Assembly: GCA_001828445.1 (NCBI GenBank)
Contig: MHYJ01000043.1
Span: 3,845-12,192 of the forward strand
DNA: 8,348 nucleotides
Direction of reading: 5' to 3'
Origin: Planctomycetes bacterium RBG_16_43_13
Lineage (GTDB): Bacteria; Planctomycetota; MHYJ01
Part shown: one piece after another, positions 1 through 6,756 of the stretch
Numbering within the stretch: the stretch's first letter is position 1
How the letters are laid out: each line of letters opens with the position of its first letter
The notes under the pieces: model-generated
Seen by the model: only the letters and a program-made list of their open reading frames with translations
What the model was told of the DNA's origin: nothing
The model's database searches: none
Translations under genes and position numbers: made by a program

Positions 1-1
1 G

Positions 2-619
2 CTTTCCTACTTTATAGGTGCTATCCCATTTGGTTACGTAGTAGCAAAACTTGTAAAGGGCATAGATATACGTCAGCACGGGAGCAACAATATCGGCGCT
101 ACGAATGTGGCGAGGGTGCTGGGAACCCCTTACTTCTTCGTAGTATTCATCCTTGACGCACTCAAGGGCTTTGCACCTGTCTTCTTCATAACGTCGATTG
201 CATATTCGGATGTTAAATGCGCCATCTGTGTTTCCACGCTCTATGTCAGTTGTGCTACATTCGCACTCGTAGGACACATATTCCCTGTGTATCTAAAATT
301 CAAAGGCGGTAAGGGAGTCGCTACGGCTGCAGGTATAATATTCGCCCTAAATTATATGGCAGGGCTGATAGCCCTCGGAGTGTGGCTTGTAATTTTCGTA
401 ATCTTTGGCTATGTATCTTTAGCATCTATAGTTGCGGCGATTGCCTTGCCTATAGCACAAATTCTGTCGGATGTCTTTGCCCTCGGAAATCGGCTTCCTG
501 TAACAATATTTTGCGTATTAGCGGGAATTATTGTTATCATAAGGCACAGGACAAACATAAAGCGGCTCTTGCAGGGAACTGAAAGCAGGATACTATGGCA
601 AAAAAAGAAATCATCATAA
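2..619 (+). CDS. plsY: Glycerol-3-phosphate acyltransferase PlsY, 5' end cut by window
   Basis: PlsY is an integral membrane enzyme that moves an acyl group from acyl-phosphate (made by PlsX) onto glycerol-3-phosphate, giving lysophosphatidic acid, the first committed step of phospholipid synthesis. The frame is open from base 2 and 205 residues are visible, so only about ten N-terminal residues seem to be missing. The three family motifs are present: RQHGSNNIGATN near visible residues 24-35, KFKGGKGVATAAG near 99-111, and RHRTNIKRLLQGTES near 181-195. Several hydrophobic membrane segments lie between them. The internal ATG/GTG codons are not the start, because motif 1 lies upstream of them. 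The last 25 bases overlap gpsA, whose product supplies the substrate, so the two are probably co-transcribed and translationally coupled. The identification is firm. Confidence 0.95.
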   Translation, partial: LSYFIGAIPFGYVVAKLVKGIDIRQHGSNNIGATNVARVLGTPYFFVVFILDALKGFAPVFFITSIAYSDVKCAICVSTLYVSCATFALVGHIFPVYLKFKGGKGVATAAGIIFALNYMAGLIALGVWLVIFVIFGYVSLASIVAAIALPIAQILSDVFALGNRLPVTIFCVLAGIIVIIRHRTNIKRLLQGTESRILWQKKKSS

Positions 620-1611
620 TAGGCGATGGCGGCTGGGGAACAGCATTAGCACTGCTACTTCATAAAGGCGGTAACACTGTGAGAATCTGGGGCAAATTCC
701 CCGATTATATAAGTGAGGTAAAACGGACAAGGGTAAACGCTAAATTTCTGCCCGGCGTGAAGATACCTGACGGCTTAGACCTGATAAGCGGCATCGCTAA
801 AGATAAATTCAATACTGCTGATATATTTGTAGTGGCAGTGCCAACGCAGTTCATCCGTTCAACTCTGCAGGAGTTAAAACCCCATATAGATGCGGATAAG
901 CCGGTCGTATCAGTCGCAAAGGGATTGGAGATAGAGACATTCAAAAGACCTACTGAGATAATAGAGAATGTGCTTGGTCACAGAAAAAATGTTGCCGCAC
1001 TCTCAGGTCCCACACACGCAGAGGATGTAGCACGAGGATTGCCTGCCCTTGCCGTAATCGCCTCCAAACAACCGCGCCTTGCCGCAGATATGCAGAAGGT
1101 GTTCAATTCGGAAATGTTTAGGATATATACGAGCAGGGATTACATAGGCGTAGAACTCGGCGGCGCCCTCAAAAATGTCATAGCCATAGCGGCTGGTATC
1201 TGCGACGGCTTACGTCTCGGCGACAATGCAAAGGCGGCGCTACTATCGAGAGGTGCTGTCGAGATATCCCGCCTCGGCAATGCTATGGGTGCGAAGAAGC
1301 AGACGTTTTTCGGCATCTCCGGTATGGGCGACCTCATCACCACTTGCTACAGCGAACACGGTAGGAATCTCTTCGTCGGCAGACAGATTGGCGGTGGCAA
1401 GAAACTGTCAGAGGTTTTAGATGGTATGGACCAAGTGGCTGAAGGCGTATGGACTACAAAGGCGATTAAGACATTCGCAAAGAAACTAAAAGTAGAGACA
1501 CCTATTACAGATGAGATCTACAACGTCCTCTTCAAAGATAAAGACCCTATGATTGCAGTCCGCGACCTGATGAATAGGATACCAAAGTCAGAGAGCGAGG
1601 ATTTGATTTAA
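595..1611 (+). CDS. gpsA: NAD(P)H-dependent glycerol-3-phosphate dehydrogenase GpsA
   Basis: This soluble cytoplasmic enzyme reduces dihydroxyacetone phosphate to sn-glycerol-3-phosphate with NAD(P)H, feeding the acyltransferase encoded just upstream. At 338 residues it has the usual family length. The N-terminal Rossmann fold carries G10-D-G12-G-W-G15. VAKGLE, with K109, and the LSGPTHAED segment (136-144) follow. The C-terminal helical domain begins with GVELGGALKNVIAIAAG, where K193 matches the catalytic lysine. FGISGMGDLITTCYSEHGRN (239-258) is the family signature, with R257-N258 at the cofactor site. The ATG is preceded by AGGA four bases upstream and lies inside plsY. No terminator hairpin is visible at the 3' end, where the stop codon is one base from the stop of the convergent receiver gene. 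Confidence 0.97.
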   Translation: MAKKEIIIIGDGGWGTALALLLHKGGNTVRIWGKFPDYISEVKRTRVNAKFLPGVKIPDGLDLISGIAKDKFNTADIFVVAVPTQFIRSTLQELKPHIDADKPVVSVAKGLEIETFKRPTEIIENVLGHRKNVAALSGPTHAEDVARGLPALAVIASKQPRLAADMQKVFNSEMFRIYTSRDYIGVELGGALKNVIAIAAGICDGLRLGDNAKAALLSRGAVEISRLGNAMGAKKQTFFGISGMGDLITTCYSEHGRNLFVGRQIGGGKKLSEVLDGMDQVAEGVWTTKAIKTFAKKLKVETPITDEIYNVLFKDKDPMIAVRDLMNRIPKSESEDLI

Positions 1612-1612
1612 C

Positions 1613-2149
1613 CTACTCGGGGGATGGCTTAGATGGTGTAGGCGGTTTATCTTCAGATGGAGGAACGTTCCCTTCTACCATCTTATTCGGACCGAGAAAC
1701 TTCTCTAACTTGGCGAGCAATGTCGCCTTCGTAAATGGTTTTATTATATAGTCGTCTGCCCCTACTTTCATAGCCGAAACAATATCCTCCTTCTGCCCCT
1801 TCGCAGTGCAGAGGACTATCGGCATTGTCTTCGTCCTCTCTTCCTGTCTCAATCTCTTGCAGACGGTCAGCCCGTCCACCTTCGGCATCATCACATCAAG
1901 GAGTATCAGGTCAACCTTTTCCTTTAGCGCCTTCTCTATCGCCGTCAGCCCATCGGCAGCTTCGAGTGTGTTATATCCCGCCTGTTCCAAATCGTGCTTT
2001 ATTATGTTACGGATTGAACCCTTATCATCTACTATCAGGATTACTTTTCGTGGTGATGGAGGAGACGCATCCTTCTTCTTCTGCGGGGCATATATATCTG
2101 CGGATTCTTGTCCTTCATCAGGTATTTTCTTGCCTGCCTCTTCTACCAT
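1613..2149 (-). CDS. Stand-alone response-regulator receiver protein (CheY-like)
   Basis: The 178-residue protein has one phosphoacceptor receiver domain (about residues 35-153) and no output domain. The acidic pair is D41-D42, the phosphoacceptor is D85 in LILLDVMMPKVDG, the switch Thr is T115 in VLCTAKG and the conserved Lys is K137 in YIIKPF, so it looks competent for phosphorylation. Charged, proline-rich tails flank the domain (residues 1-34 and 154-178, ending PPTPSKPSPE) and are probably disordered. Such proteins normally take phosphate from a histidine kinase and act by protein contact. No kinase is in the window, so the partner is unknown. The ATG start has no convincing ribosome-binding site. 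It lies downstream, on the same strand, of a gene remnant and the AT-rich block. Its GC level resembles gpsA and the HD-GYP gene rather than that block. Confidence 0.93.
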   Translation of the reverse strand: MVEEAGKKIPDEGQESADIYAPQKKKDASPPSPRKVILIVDDKGSIRNIIKHDLEQAGYNTLEAADGLTAIEKALKEKVDLILLDVMMPKVDGLTVCKRLRQEERTKTMPIVLCTAKGQKEDIVSAMKVGADDYIIKPFTKATLLAKLEKFLGPNKMVEGNVPPSEDKPPTPSKPSPE

Positions 2150-2167
2150 AATCTTGAGTTTTTATAT

Positions 2168-2184
2168 TGAGATTGTTGAAAAAG
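2168..2184. repeat. Left copy of 17-bp inverted repeat
   Basis: TGAGATTGTTGAAAAAG reads inward here, and its exact reverse complement lies at 5393-5409. The match stops abruptly on both sides. This copy sits between the receiver gene start and the coiled-coil remnant. It could be the end of a mobile element or one of a dispersed repeat family. No target-site duplication is evident outside the two copies. Confidence 0.6.
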
Positions 2185-2229
2185 TGCTACCCCTCGTTCT
2201 ATGTCTCTTGTATATAACCTGCCCAATAG

Positions 2230-2361
2230 TTATTTGTCGCCCTCTTTGTCCATCCTCTTTATCTCCTTCCGTTGCCCCTCTGCTTTCTCTATCTGTGCAA
2301 TCCTGCCCTCTACTCTCGTCTTCGCCTCTGTTATCCCTTGGTCTACTCTATCATTGATGGC
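2230..2361 (-). pseudogene. Start-less 43-codon coiled-coil gene remnant
   Basis: A minus-strand frame runs from just after a TGA at 2362-2364 to a TAA at 2230-2232. It encodes a strongly charged helical sequence that includes RVEGRIAQIEKAEGQRKEIK and ends MDKEGDK. The heptad-like spacing of I/V and the Glu/Lys/Arg richness suggest the C-terminal coiled coil of a lost protein. There is no ATG, GTG or TTG near its beginning; the only ATG is seven codons from the end. Its GC content (GAG, AAG and AGG codons) resembles the receiver and HD-GYP genes and differs from the AT-rich gene abutting it. It may be the tail of a gene broken when the AT-rich block arrived. It could also be read as a +1-shifted extension of the 2351 frame, or be a chance open frame. 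The original product is not recognised. Confidence 0.4.
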
Positions 2362-3421
2362 TCAATTTTTCTCTTATCTTCTCTTTATAAGAAGGGCTCC
2401 AGTTTCTATATGAGTATATATCATCTATATTTGCTTTCTTATGCTTTAATAATAGAGACGATGCTTCATATGCTGCCTCTTCACTGTTAGCACCTCGTAT
2501 AAATCGCTCAATTTCGGTAACCGCATTCTCTCTATTAGAGTTTATTATTCCCTGTAATAACTCTAATTTAATCTCCATAGAGTTACTTGTGTTATAAAGC
2601 TCATTAACAAATGTATGATAGACGTCTTCGTCCATCTTTTCATTGAGGAAACTTCTAAGTCGCATTGTCTCTATAATTTTGCGTTTTATGATTTCGTCTG
2701 TTTTATTATCTAAAATCGTAATCAGAGATTTGAATACTCGTTTATCTTTAATAGGTGCTATTTCATCCATTGTCTGCTGTCCCCTACTAACCATAAACAA
2801 ATTGTCAACTATATCGCCCCTGTTCTCGGCATAACCTAAACCTACCCATCGAGCCATCCTCCTTGTGGCATTTTCCTTTGTATAATAGCCATAAGGTGGG
2901 AAAGCAATAGCATCTATAGCCCGCCGAGTAAAACTATCGTTATGTAATGCTATCTTTACAAGAGATTCTAAAACTATATCTTCTTTTCGCCTTCCTAACA
3001 TAAATATTAGGCATCCCTTAAGATTATCATTATTCTCTGTTTCCATCCTACTTACTAACTGTGCTAACATCTCACTATTAGCCATCTCAACTATAAGCTC
3101 CATTTGATAAAGTGTCTCTGGTGCAGTATATCCTTTTGTCTCAAAGTCCCTCCTTGTCTGTTTAGCAAGTTCATCAAATCGAGATAATAGATATCTATTA
3201 TAGTGTTTTTTTAGCCCTTCTTTGTCTATATCATTAATTTTGGTTTGCTCTTTAGCAGGATGGTTAGCATCAGAAGAAGTTTTATTAGTAACGGTAGTGA
3301 TACTATCCTCATTTTTATTTAGAGAATCTCCTACCTTTTGATAGGTCATCTCGTTAAAAGATAGATAACCTACCAGGGAAACTGTTGCTACTGCAATAAG
3401 TATTACTACAGTTCTTTTCAT
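2351..3421 (-). CDS. Membrane-anchored helical-repeat (HEAT-like) protein, function unknown
   Basis: No family is recognised. From the ATG at 3421 the product has 356 residues. MKRT is followed by one hydrophobic stretch, VVILIAVATVSLVGYL, which reads as an uncleaved signal anchor. A polar Ser/Thr/Asn/Lys linker runs to about residue 65. The rest is almost entirely amphipathic helix, with paired-helix units such as MLAQLVSRMETENNDNLKGC, IVLESLVKIALHNDSFTRRA, and VFKSLITILDNKTDEIIKRK, a pattern typical of HEAT/Armadillo-like scaffolds. It probably sits outside the membrane as a binding scaffold, which is inference. A GTG at 3433 overlaps the preceding stop codon and would add MCSY. The ATG was preferred because it places the charged n-region directly before the hydrophobic stretch. 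No clear ribosome-binding site precedes either, suggesting coupling to the upstream gene. Its base composition is distinctly AT-rich compared with gpsA or rtcB. Confidence 0.7.
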   Translation of the reverse strand: MKRTVVILIAVATVSLVGYLSFNEMTYQKVGDSLNKNEDSITTVTNKTSSDANHPAKEQTKINDIDKEGLKKHYNRYLLSRFDELAKQTRRDFETKGYTAPETLYQMELIVEMANSEMLAQLVSRMETENNDNLKGCLIFMLGRRKEDIVLESLVKIALHNDSFTRRAIDAIAFPPYGYYTKENATRRMARWVGLGYAENRGDIVDNLFMVSRGQQTMDEIAPIKDKRVFKSLITILDNKTDEIIKRKIIETMRLRSFLNEKMDEDVYHTFVNELYNTSNSMEIKLELLQGIINSNRENAVTEIERFIRGANSEEAAYEASSLLLKHKKANIDDIYSYRNWSPSYKEKIREKLSHQ

Positions 3422-3432
3422 ATAACTACACA

Positions 3433-4161
3433 CTATTCAGGTATCCAATTATCGAACTTACCATCTTTTAGTGCCTTCTTCAGTTTATCATCTGGACCTA
3501 TTACTTCAAAAACCGGCTTGCTTTGTGTTATAGTTACACCATTTTCATCAGTTTCCTCTTGATTAGTGCCTATTTTAGTAAATTCCTCTTTTGTAGACCA
3601 CGTTAGGCGTCCTATCACTGTTGGTGGAAGCTGATTTGCATTAACAACCCATGTGTGTAAAATAAGCTCCCGAGTTATAGATTTATCTTGAAAATTATTA
3701 TCACTCCAAGGATCGATCATACCAGGTGCATCTTGTAGAGCAATACCATTAGGAAGTTTTATAGAACCACTGTATGAGGGATCTACTTCATTCTTCGCTG
3801 ATTTATCTATAGCGACAGGTTTGCTTATCTTAATACCATCAACTAATAGTGTTTCTTCTTTAACCTGTATAAATCGTAAATCTGTACCTACCAAGTTACC
3901 TGCGGGTACTAATCCCAGCAGAGTAGGGGATTGATACCTGACAGTACCTTTTAACATAACTCCTTTTAGGGTAGTTTGGTTTACAGTAACATGACCTACT
4001 ACATCATTTCCTATTTTTATGTCTTCTGATAATGTTTCACTAATTTTTATCCCCTCTTTCTTTAAAGTAGTTTCCGTATTACTTTTAAATTTTTGTATTA
4101 GCTCTTCTACGCTCTTTGTTCCCCTTATCTTCCTGTTGAAACAAAGTAGGAAACTGACCAA
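3433..4161 (-). CDS. Uncharacterised protein, probably the frameshifted 3' part of the upstream secreted-protein gene
   Basis: This 242-codon frame shows no recognised domain. From about residue 17 (KSVEELIQKFKSN) it reads like real protein, with alternating beta-type segments (VVGHVTVNQTTLKGVMLKGTVRYQ) and a charged C-terminus ending DNWIPE. Its start is poor. The only initiator before residue 69 is a TTG at 4161, with no ribosome-binding site and a stop two codons before it. The first residues (VSFLLCFNRKIRGT) read like the wrong frame, while the overlapping upstream gene ends in an equally odd ERRRANTKI. Removing one base from the C4 run at 4121-4124 joins the two into one 619-residue secreted protein with the junction QQEDKGTKSVEELIQ. 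A sequencing error, a real indel or programmed shifting could explain this. If it is an independent gene, translation would depend on coupling. Confidence 0.6.
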   Translation of the reverse strand: MVSFLLCFNRKIRGTKSVEELIQKFKSNTETTLKKEGIKISETLSEDIKIGNDVVGHVTVNQTTLKGVMLKGTVRYQSPTLLGLVPAGNLVGTDLRFIQVKEETLLVDGIKISKPVAIDKSAKNEVDPSYSGSIKLPNGIALQDAPGMIDPWSDNNFQDKSITRELILHTWVVNANQLPPTVIGRLTWSTKEEFTKIGTNQEETDENGVTITQSKPVFEVIGPDDKLKKALKDGKFDNWIPE

Positions 4162-5293
4162 TAATATCTAATCGAAGGATAAAAAGTGGTATAGAAAACA
4201 GATCCGAGACAATAGAGTTGATAAACTTATTAAACTGGGCTTGCTGAATAAACTGAAAGAGCACGTCAATTTGGTTAAGCGCTGCGATAAAATTACCACT
4301 ACTCAGCGATATATTGATAGCTGACAACTTTTCTATCATTGCATCTCTTATTCCTGCAGAAGTAATAAAACCTGAATTGTAAAGTTCATCTGTTAAAGCA
4401 GTAAGTCCATCTACTGTAACACTTATGTCGAATGTTGCTTGCTTGGTACTATTAAGTCCAACACCATTTGTAGCTGTAATAGTCAAAGTATGTGTTCCTA
4501 CCCCAAGCGTGGATGCGGGAATTACAGTTCCACTTGTTACTGTGTTGCCATCTATCGTTGCTGTTAGATTTGTTACCCCGCTCTCTGGGTCTGTCACACT
4601 GAATATAATGTTAATATCATCAGCAATAGTAAAAGTTGCCCCGTCCTGTGGTGATGTTATCGTGATATCAGGCGGAGTTGTATCCCCTCCCAACGTCCCG
4701 TGGCCAGTATTCGGTACTACATCCCTATCCTGATAACCGTTTGCGATAGTAGCCGCAAAATCAAGGTTACCATCGTCGTTCTGCAGACGACTTAAATTAA
4801 CAGTTATAGTTATGCTACCCTCAGTATAAGTTGAAGGAAATCTAATAGAAGTAGGCACAAATATATTATCCGCTGTTGCTCTCCATAGCGAAGCACCAGC
4901 AACGTTAGTAACCTTACTAAACAGTATACCATATTCTACACCAATATCAGGTTGCCACCTAACAGTGTCAAATATACAAATATTGGTAAAGAAAGAATAG
5001 CCGGTATTTCTCGACTGGTCTATATCTAAGAATATAAAACCGCTAAATGATGGGCTTGGCTCTAAAAATGTTATAGTAAAAATCACATTATTACCTGACT
5101 TTGTCGCTGTCATAGATGTTATATCTGGACTTGGTGGTGGAAAGTTACCTGCACAGCCGGCATTAGCAGATGTATCTCCTGTCGGGTCTGTTAAGGTTAC
5201 AGTCGCTTCTTGTGCCTGAGCTTGACCACTACTACACAACAGAATTGTCCCAATGATGAGTAGCGATACTGCGAGTGCGAGTGATTTATTCAT
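4085..5293 (-). CDS. Secreted multidomain protein with Ig-like and FIMAH-like domains
   Basis: The protein begins with a clear signal peptide: a Lys3 n-region, a hydrophobic core LALAVSLLIIGTILL, and likely cleavage after AQA near residue 27. C20 lacks a good lipobox, so a lipoprotein is unlikely. Residues 30-203 form a beta-rich domain opening LTDPTGD and containing GFIFLDIDQSRNTGYS, like a calcium- or carbohydrate-binding module. Residues 205-291 are a bacterial Ig-like domain opening DTTPPDITITSPQDGATF and including LGVGTHTLTITATNGVG. Residues 294-352 (LTDELYNSGFIT..GNFIAALNQIDVLFQFI) resemble the helical FIMAH domain found at the ends of secreted proteins. An exported surface or matrix role is inferred. 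The ATG has an ideal AGGAGG six bases upstream. The last residues, from about 392, probably come from the wrong frame; see the 3433-4161 entry. Confidence 0.82.
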   Translation of the reverse strand: MNKSLALAVSLLIIGTILLCSSGQAQAQEATVTLTDPTGDTSANAGCAGNFPPPSPDITSMTATKSGNNVIFTITFLEPSPSFSGFIFLDIDQSRNTGYSFFTNICIFDTVRWQPDIGVEYGILFSKVTNVAGASLWRATADNIFVPTSIRFPSTYTEGSITITVNLSRLQNDDGNLDFAATIANGYQDRDVVPNTGHGTLGGDTTPPDITITSPQDGATFTIADDINIIFSVTDPESGVTNLTATIDGNTVTSGTVIPASTLGVGTHTLTITATNGVGLNSTKQATFDISVTVDGLTALTDELYNSGFITSAGIRDAMIEKLSAINISLSSGNFIAALNQIDVLFQFIQQAQFNKFINSIVSDLFSIPLFILRLDIIGQFPTLFQQEDKGNKERRRANTKI

Positions 5294-5299
5294 ATCGCC

Positions 5300-5305
5300 C
5301 CTCCT
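5300..5305 (-). promoter_or_regulatory. Consensus Shine-Dalgarno of the secreted-protein gene
   Basis: AGGAGG lies six bases before the ATG at 5293. It is the only perfect ribosome-binding site in the AT-rich block. It marks the first gene of the block and contrasts with the missing sites before the two following frames. Confidence 0.8.
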
Positions 5306-5338
5306 AAAAATATTCTAACAAAAACATCCACACTTGGA

Positions 5339-5376
5339 AGTATAACAATTTTCGACAATTTTCAAATAGATGTCAA
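5339..5376 (-). promoter_or_regulatory. Possible promoter of the AT-rich block
   Basis: On the minus strand TATACT (5339-5344) could be a -10 box. TTGAAA (5360-5365) lies 15 bases before it, slightly too close. A perfect TTGACA (5371-5376) lies 26 bases before it, too far. A 10-bp direct repeat, ACAATTTTC plus G or A (5345-5354 and 5355-5364), fills the spacer and might be an operator. The position, 46 bases or more before the start codon, is sensible, but the box spacing is not ideal. Confidence 0.3.
5345..5364. repeat. Tandem pair of 10-bp AT-rich repeats
   Basis: ACAATTTTCG is followed directly by ACAATTTTCA. The pair lies between the candidate -35 and -10 elements of the AT-rich block, so it could be a binding site for a dimeric regulator. 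It could also be simple local duplication. Confidence 0.45.
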
Positions 5377-5392
5377 AGAAAATGTGTTATAC

Positions 5393-5409
5393 CTTTTTCA
5401 ACAATCTCA
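5393..5409. repeat. Right copy of 17-bp inverted repeat
   Basis: CTTTTTCAACAATCTCA is the exact reverse complement of 2168-2184. It lies eight bases beyond the HD-GYP stop codon and upstream of the AT-rich genes. The two copies are about 3.2 kb apart, face inward and enclose the AT-rich block plus the gene remnant. Confidence 0.6.
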
Positions 5410-5416
5410 TTTTACC

Positions 5417-6625
5417 CTATTTCCACACTGCCTTTATATTTATCTCTTTTTCTTCTTTCAAGTCAATATCTATCGGCTTTTTTATTTTTTTCCTTCTATC
5501 GTGGAGGAGCCGTATTACCGGCTTATCCACCTTGTCCGACATAACAGCTATCACTACACCCCTCCAGCCGTGATATTTGCCGCTCGTTACAACTATAGAC
5601 GTCCCGAGCGGATATACCGGTATGTAGTCGAGAAAGACATCCACTACCTCCTCGTTCAGCATAGTCCCTTTGGCATCTCTTATTTTCTTTATCGCCTCAT
5701 CCGGCGGTATCGCCTTTTTATAAGGAAGATTTGACACAAGCCCGTCATAATAATTTGGAACTGCCACTATACTCGAGTATCTATGAATAGTATTTGACCT
5801 CTCATATATCGCCTCGTGGCGGCGGACTACCTTATTTGTGCCTGTAAGCCCACGCGGGTATCCCTCTCCATCCTGCCTCTCGTGATGCTGGTATGCCATA
5901 TGCGCCGAGAGAAGCGAAATGTCGTCCCTATCCCTCAGAAGATAGTATCCATATATGGCGTGTTGTTGTAGTATATTTACATCCCTCTGCGTCAGACGGC
6001 TCTGCGTTCTAATATCCTCTGGTATAAAAATATAACCAATGTCGTGGAGGAGACAGCCGAGGATGATGTCTCTGATTTCATCCCGCGGGAATGCAAGCCG
6101 TTTCGCTATCAGTGCAGAGTGGATTGCGACTTCGAGGGAGTGGTCATATATGTAATTTGCAGAGGTCTTGATTGACCCGACGCACATACAAATCTCCCTA
6201 TCGGAGAGGAGGTTTTCTATAATATTCTCCACCGCTGCCGCAAATGTTGCCTTTATATTTATCCTGTCGAGTATGTCCCTAAATTTCCCTTCCTCCACCT
6301 TTCCCCTCATCTCCTGAGCCGACTTTATCTTTAGTTCATCGGAGGAGAAACTCCGCGCCACCTCCTCGCGTATGCTGGAGAAGAGCGCCTGCACCCGCGT
6401 CGTTATGCTCTGACGCGCCCGTTCGTCAATGTAGTCGTATATGACCAAGTCCTCCGTGTCCTCGTCATATATATATATGGACGTGTAGCCGAACTGCCTC
6501 AGTCGACTGATGAAGTGGGCATCCAGAGTCGCCCCCGCCGCCAACATCACACCGCCGTATTGGTAGTAGAGCGTTCGCGCTAACTTCATCCCAGTTGTTA
6601 CTTCATCTATAGGGATACGTATCAT
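5417..6625 (-). CDS. HD-GYP domain protein (c-di-GMP phosphodiesterase family) with a degenerate active site
   Basis: HD-GYP proteins bind or hydrolyse cyclic di-GMP through a metal-bound HD site. This 402-residue protein starts with a short domain (1-55) opening IPIDEVTTGMKLARTLY, common ahead of such modules. A helical linker and the HD-GYP core (about 125-335) follow. Visible motifs are H162 in YDHSLEVAIHSAL, H194-D195 in LLHDIGYIFIP, H222 in QQHAIYG, and HHERQDGEGYPRGL (247-260) with the GYP triplet. Two positions differ from the canonical family. The HDIGK lysine is Tyr198, and the usual first Asp of the D-x-Y-D-A-L motif is Asn291 in VPNYYDGL. Catalysis is therefore uncertain and a ligand-sensing role is possible. 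The C-terminal tail (340-402) is Lys-rich. No membrane segment or sensor domain is visible. It has a good promoter of its own but no Shine-Dalgarno. Confidence 0.9.
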   Translation of the reverse strand: MIRIPIDEVTTGMKLARTLYYQYGGVMLAAGATLDAHFISRLRQFGYTSIYIYDEDTEDLVIYDYIDERARQSITTRVQALFSSIREEVARSFSSDELKIKSAQEMRGKVEEGKFRDILDRINIKATFAAAVENIIENLLSDREICMCVGSIKTSANYIYDHSLEVAIHSALIAKRLAFPRDEIRDIILGCLLHDIGYIFIPEDIRTQSRLTQRDVNILQQHAIYGYYLLRDRDDISLLSAHMAYQHHERQDGEGYPRGLTGTNKVVRRHEAIYERSNTIHRYSSIVAVPNYYDGLVSNLPYKKAIPPDEAIKKIRDAKGTMLNEEVVDVFLDYIPVYPLGTSIVVTSGKYHGWRGVVIAVMSDKVDKPVIRLLHDRRKKIKKPIDIDLKEEKEINIKAVWK

Positions 6626-6652
6626 AGAAAATAAAAGTTAAGGTAAAAACGG

Positions 6653-6681
6653 ATTGTAATTTGTGCAATAGTTAGTGTCAA
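6653..6681 (-). promoter_or_regulatory. Near-consensus sigma-70 promoter of the HD-GYP gene
   Basis: On the minus strand a perfect TTGACA (6676-6681) is separated by exactly 17 bases from TACAAT (6653-6658), one mismatch from TATAAT. Transcription would start near 6646, giving a leader of about 20 bases before the ATG at 6625. That leader has no Shine-Dalgarno. The -35 box abuts one arm of a hairpin-forming inverted repeat (6671-6735). Confidence 0.72.
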
Positions 6682-6735
6682 CCCATTTTGCTCTCATTAG
6701 CTCACTTCACCCCCCCCATTAAAATAGGGACTAAC
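6671..6735. repeat. Imperfect inverted repeat with C8 tract, upstream of the HD-GYP gene
   Basis: GTTAGT (6671-6676) pairs with ACTAAC (6730-6735). Inside it CCCATTTT (6682-6689) pairs with AAAATAGGG (6721-6729) with one bulged base. The loop contains eight C in a row (6710-6717; G8 on the transcribed strand). The left arms surround and touch the -35 box of the HD-GYP promoter. It may be a protein-binding or cruciform site. No known operator is recognised. Confidence 0.4.
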
Positions 6736-6756
6736 AACTACATAACAGTCAACTGA

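Noticed and set aside
1806..2357. Long plus-strand frame opposite the receiver gene
   Set aside because: It is a shadow of the minus-strand receiver gene, rich in Ser, Leu and Cys, with no domain. The receiver frame has all its catalytic motifs.
4425..4733. Plus-strand frame opposite the Ig-like domain
   Set aside because: It is a Val-rich antisense reading of the Thr/Asp-rich Ig-like repeat region, with no start signal and no domain of its own.
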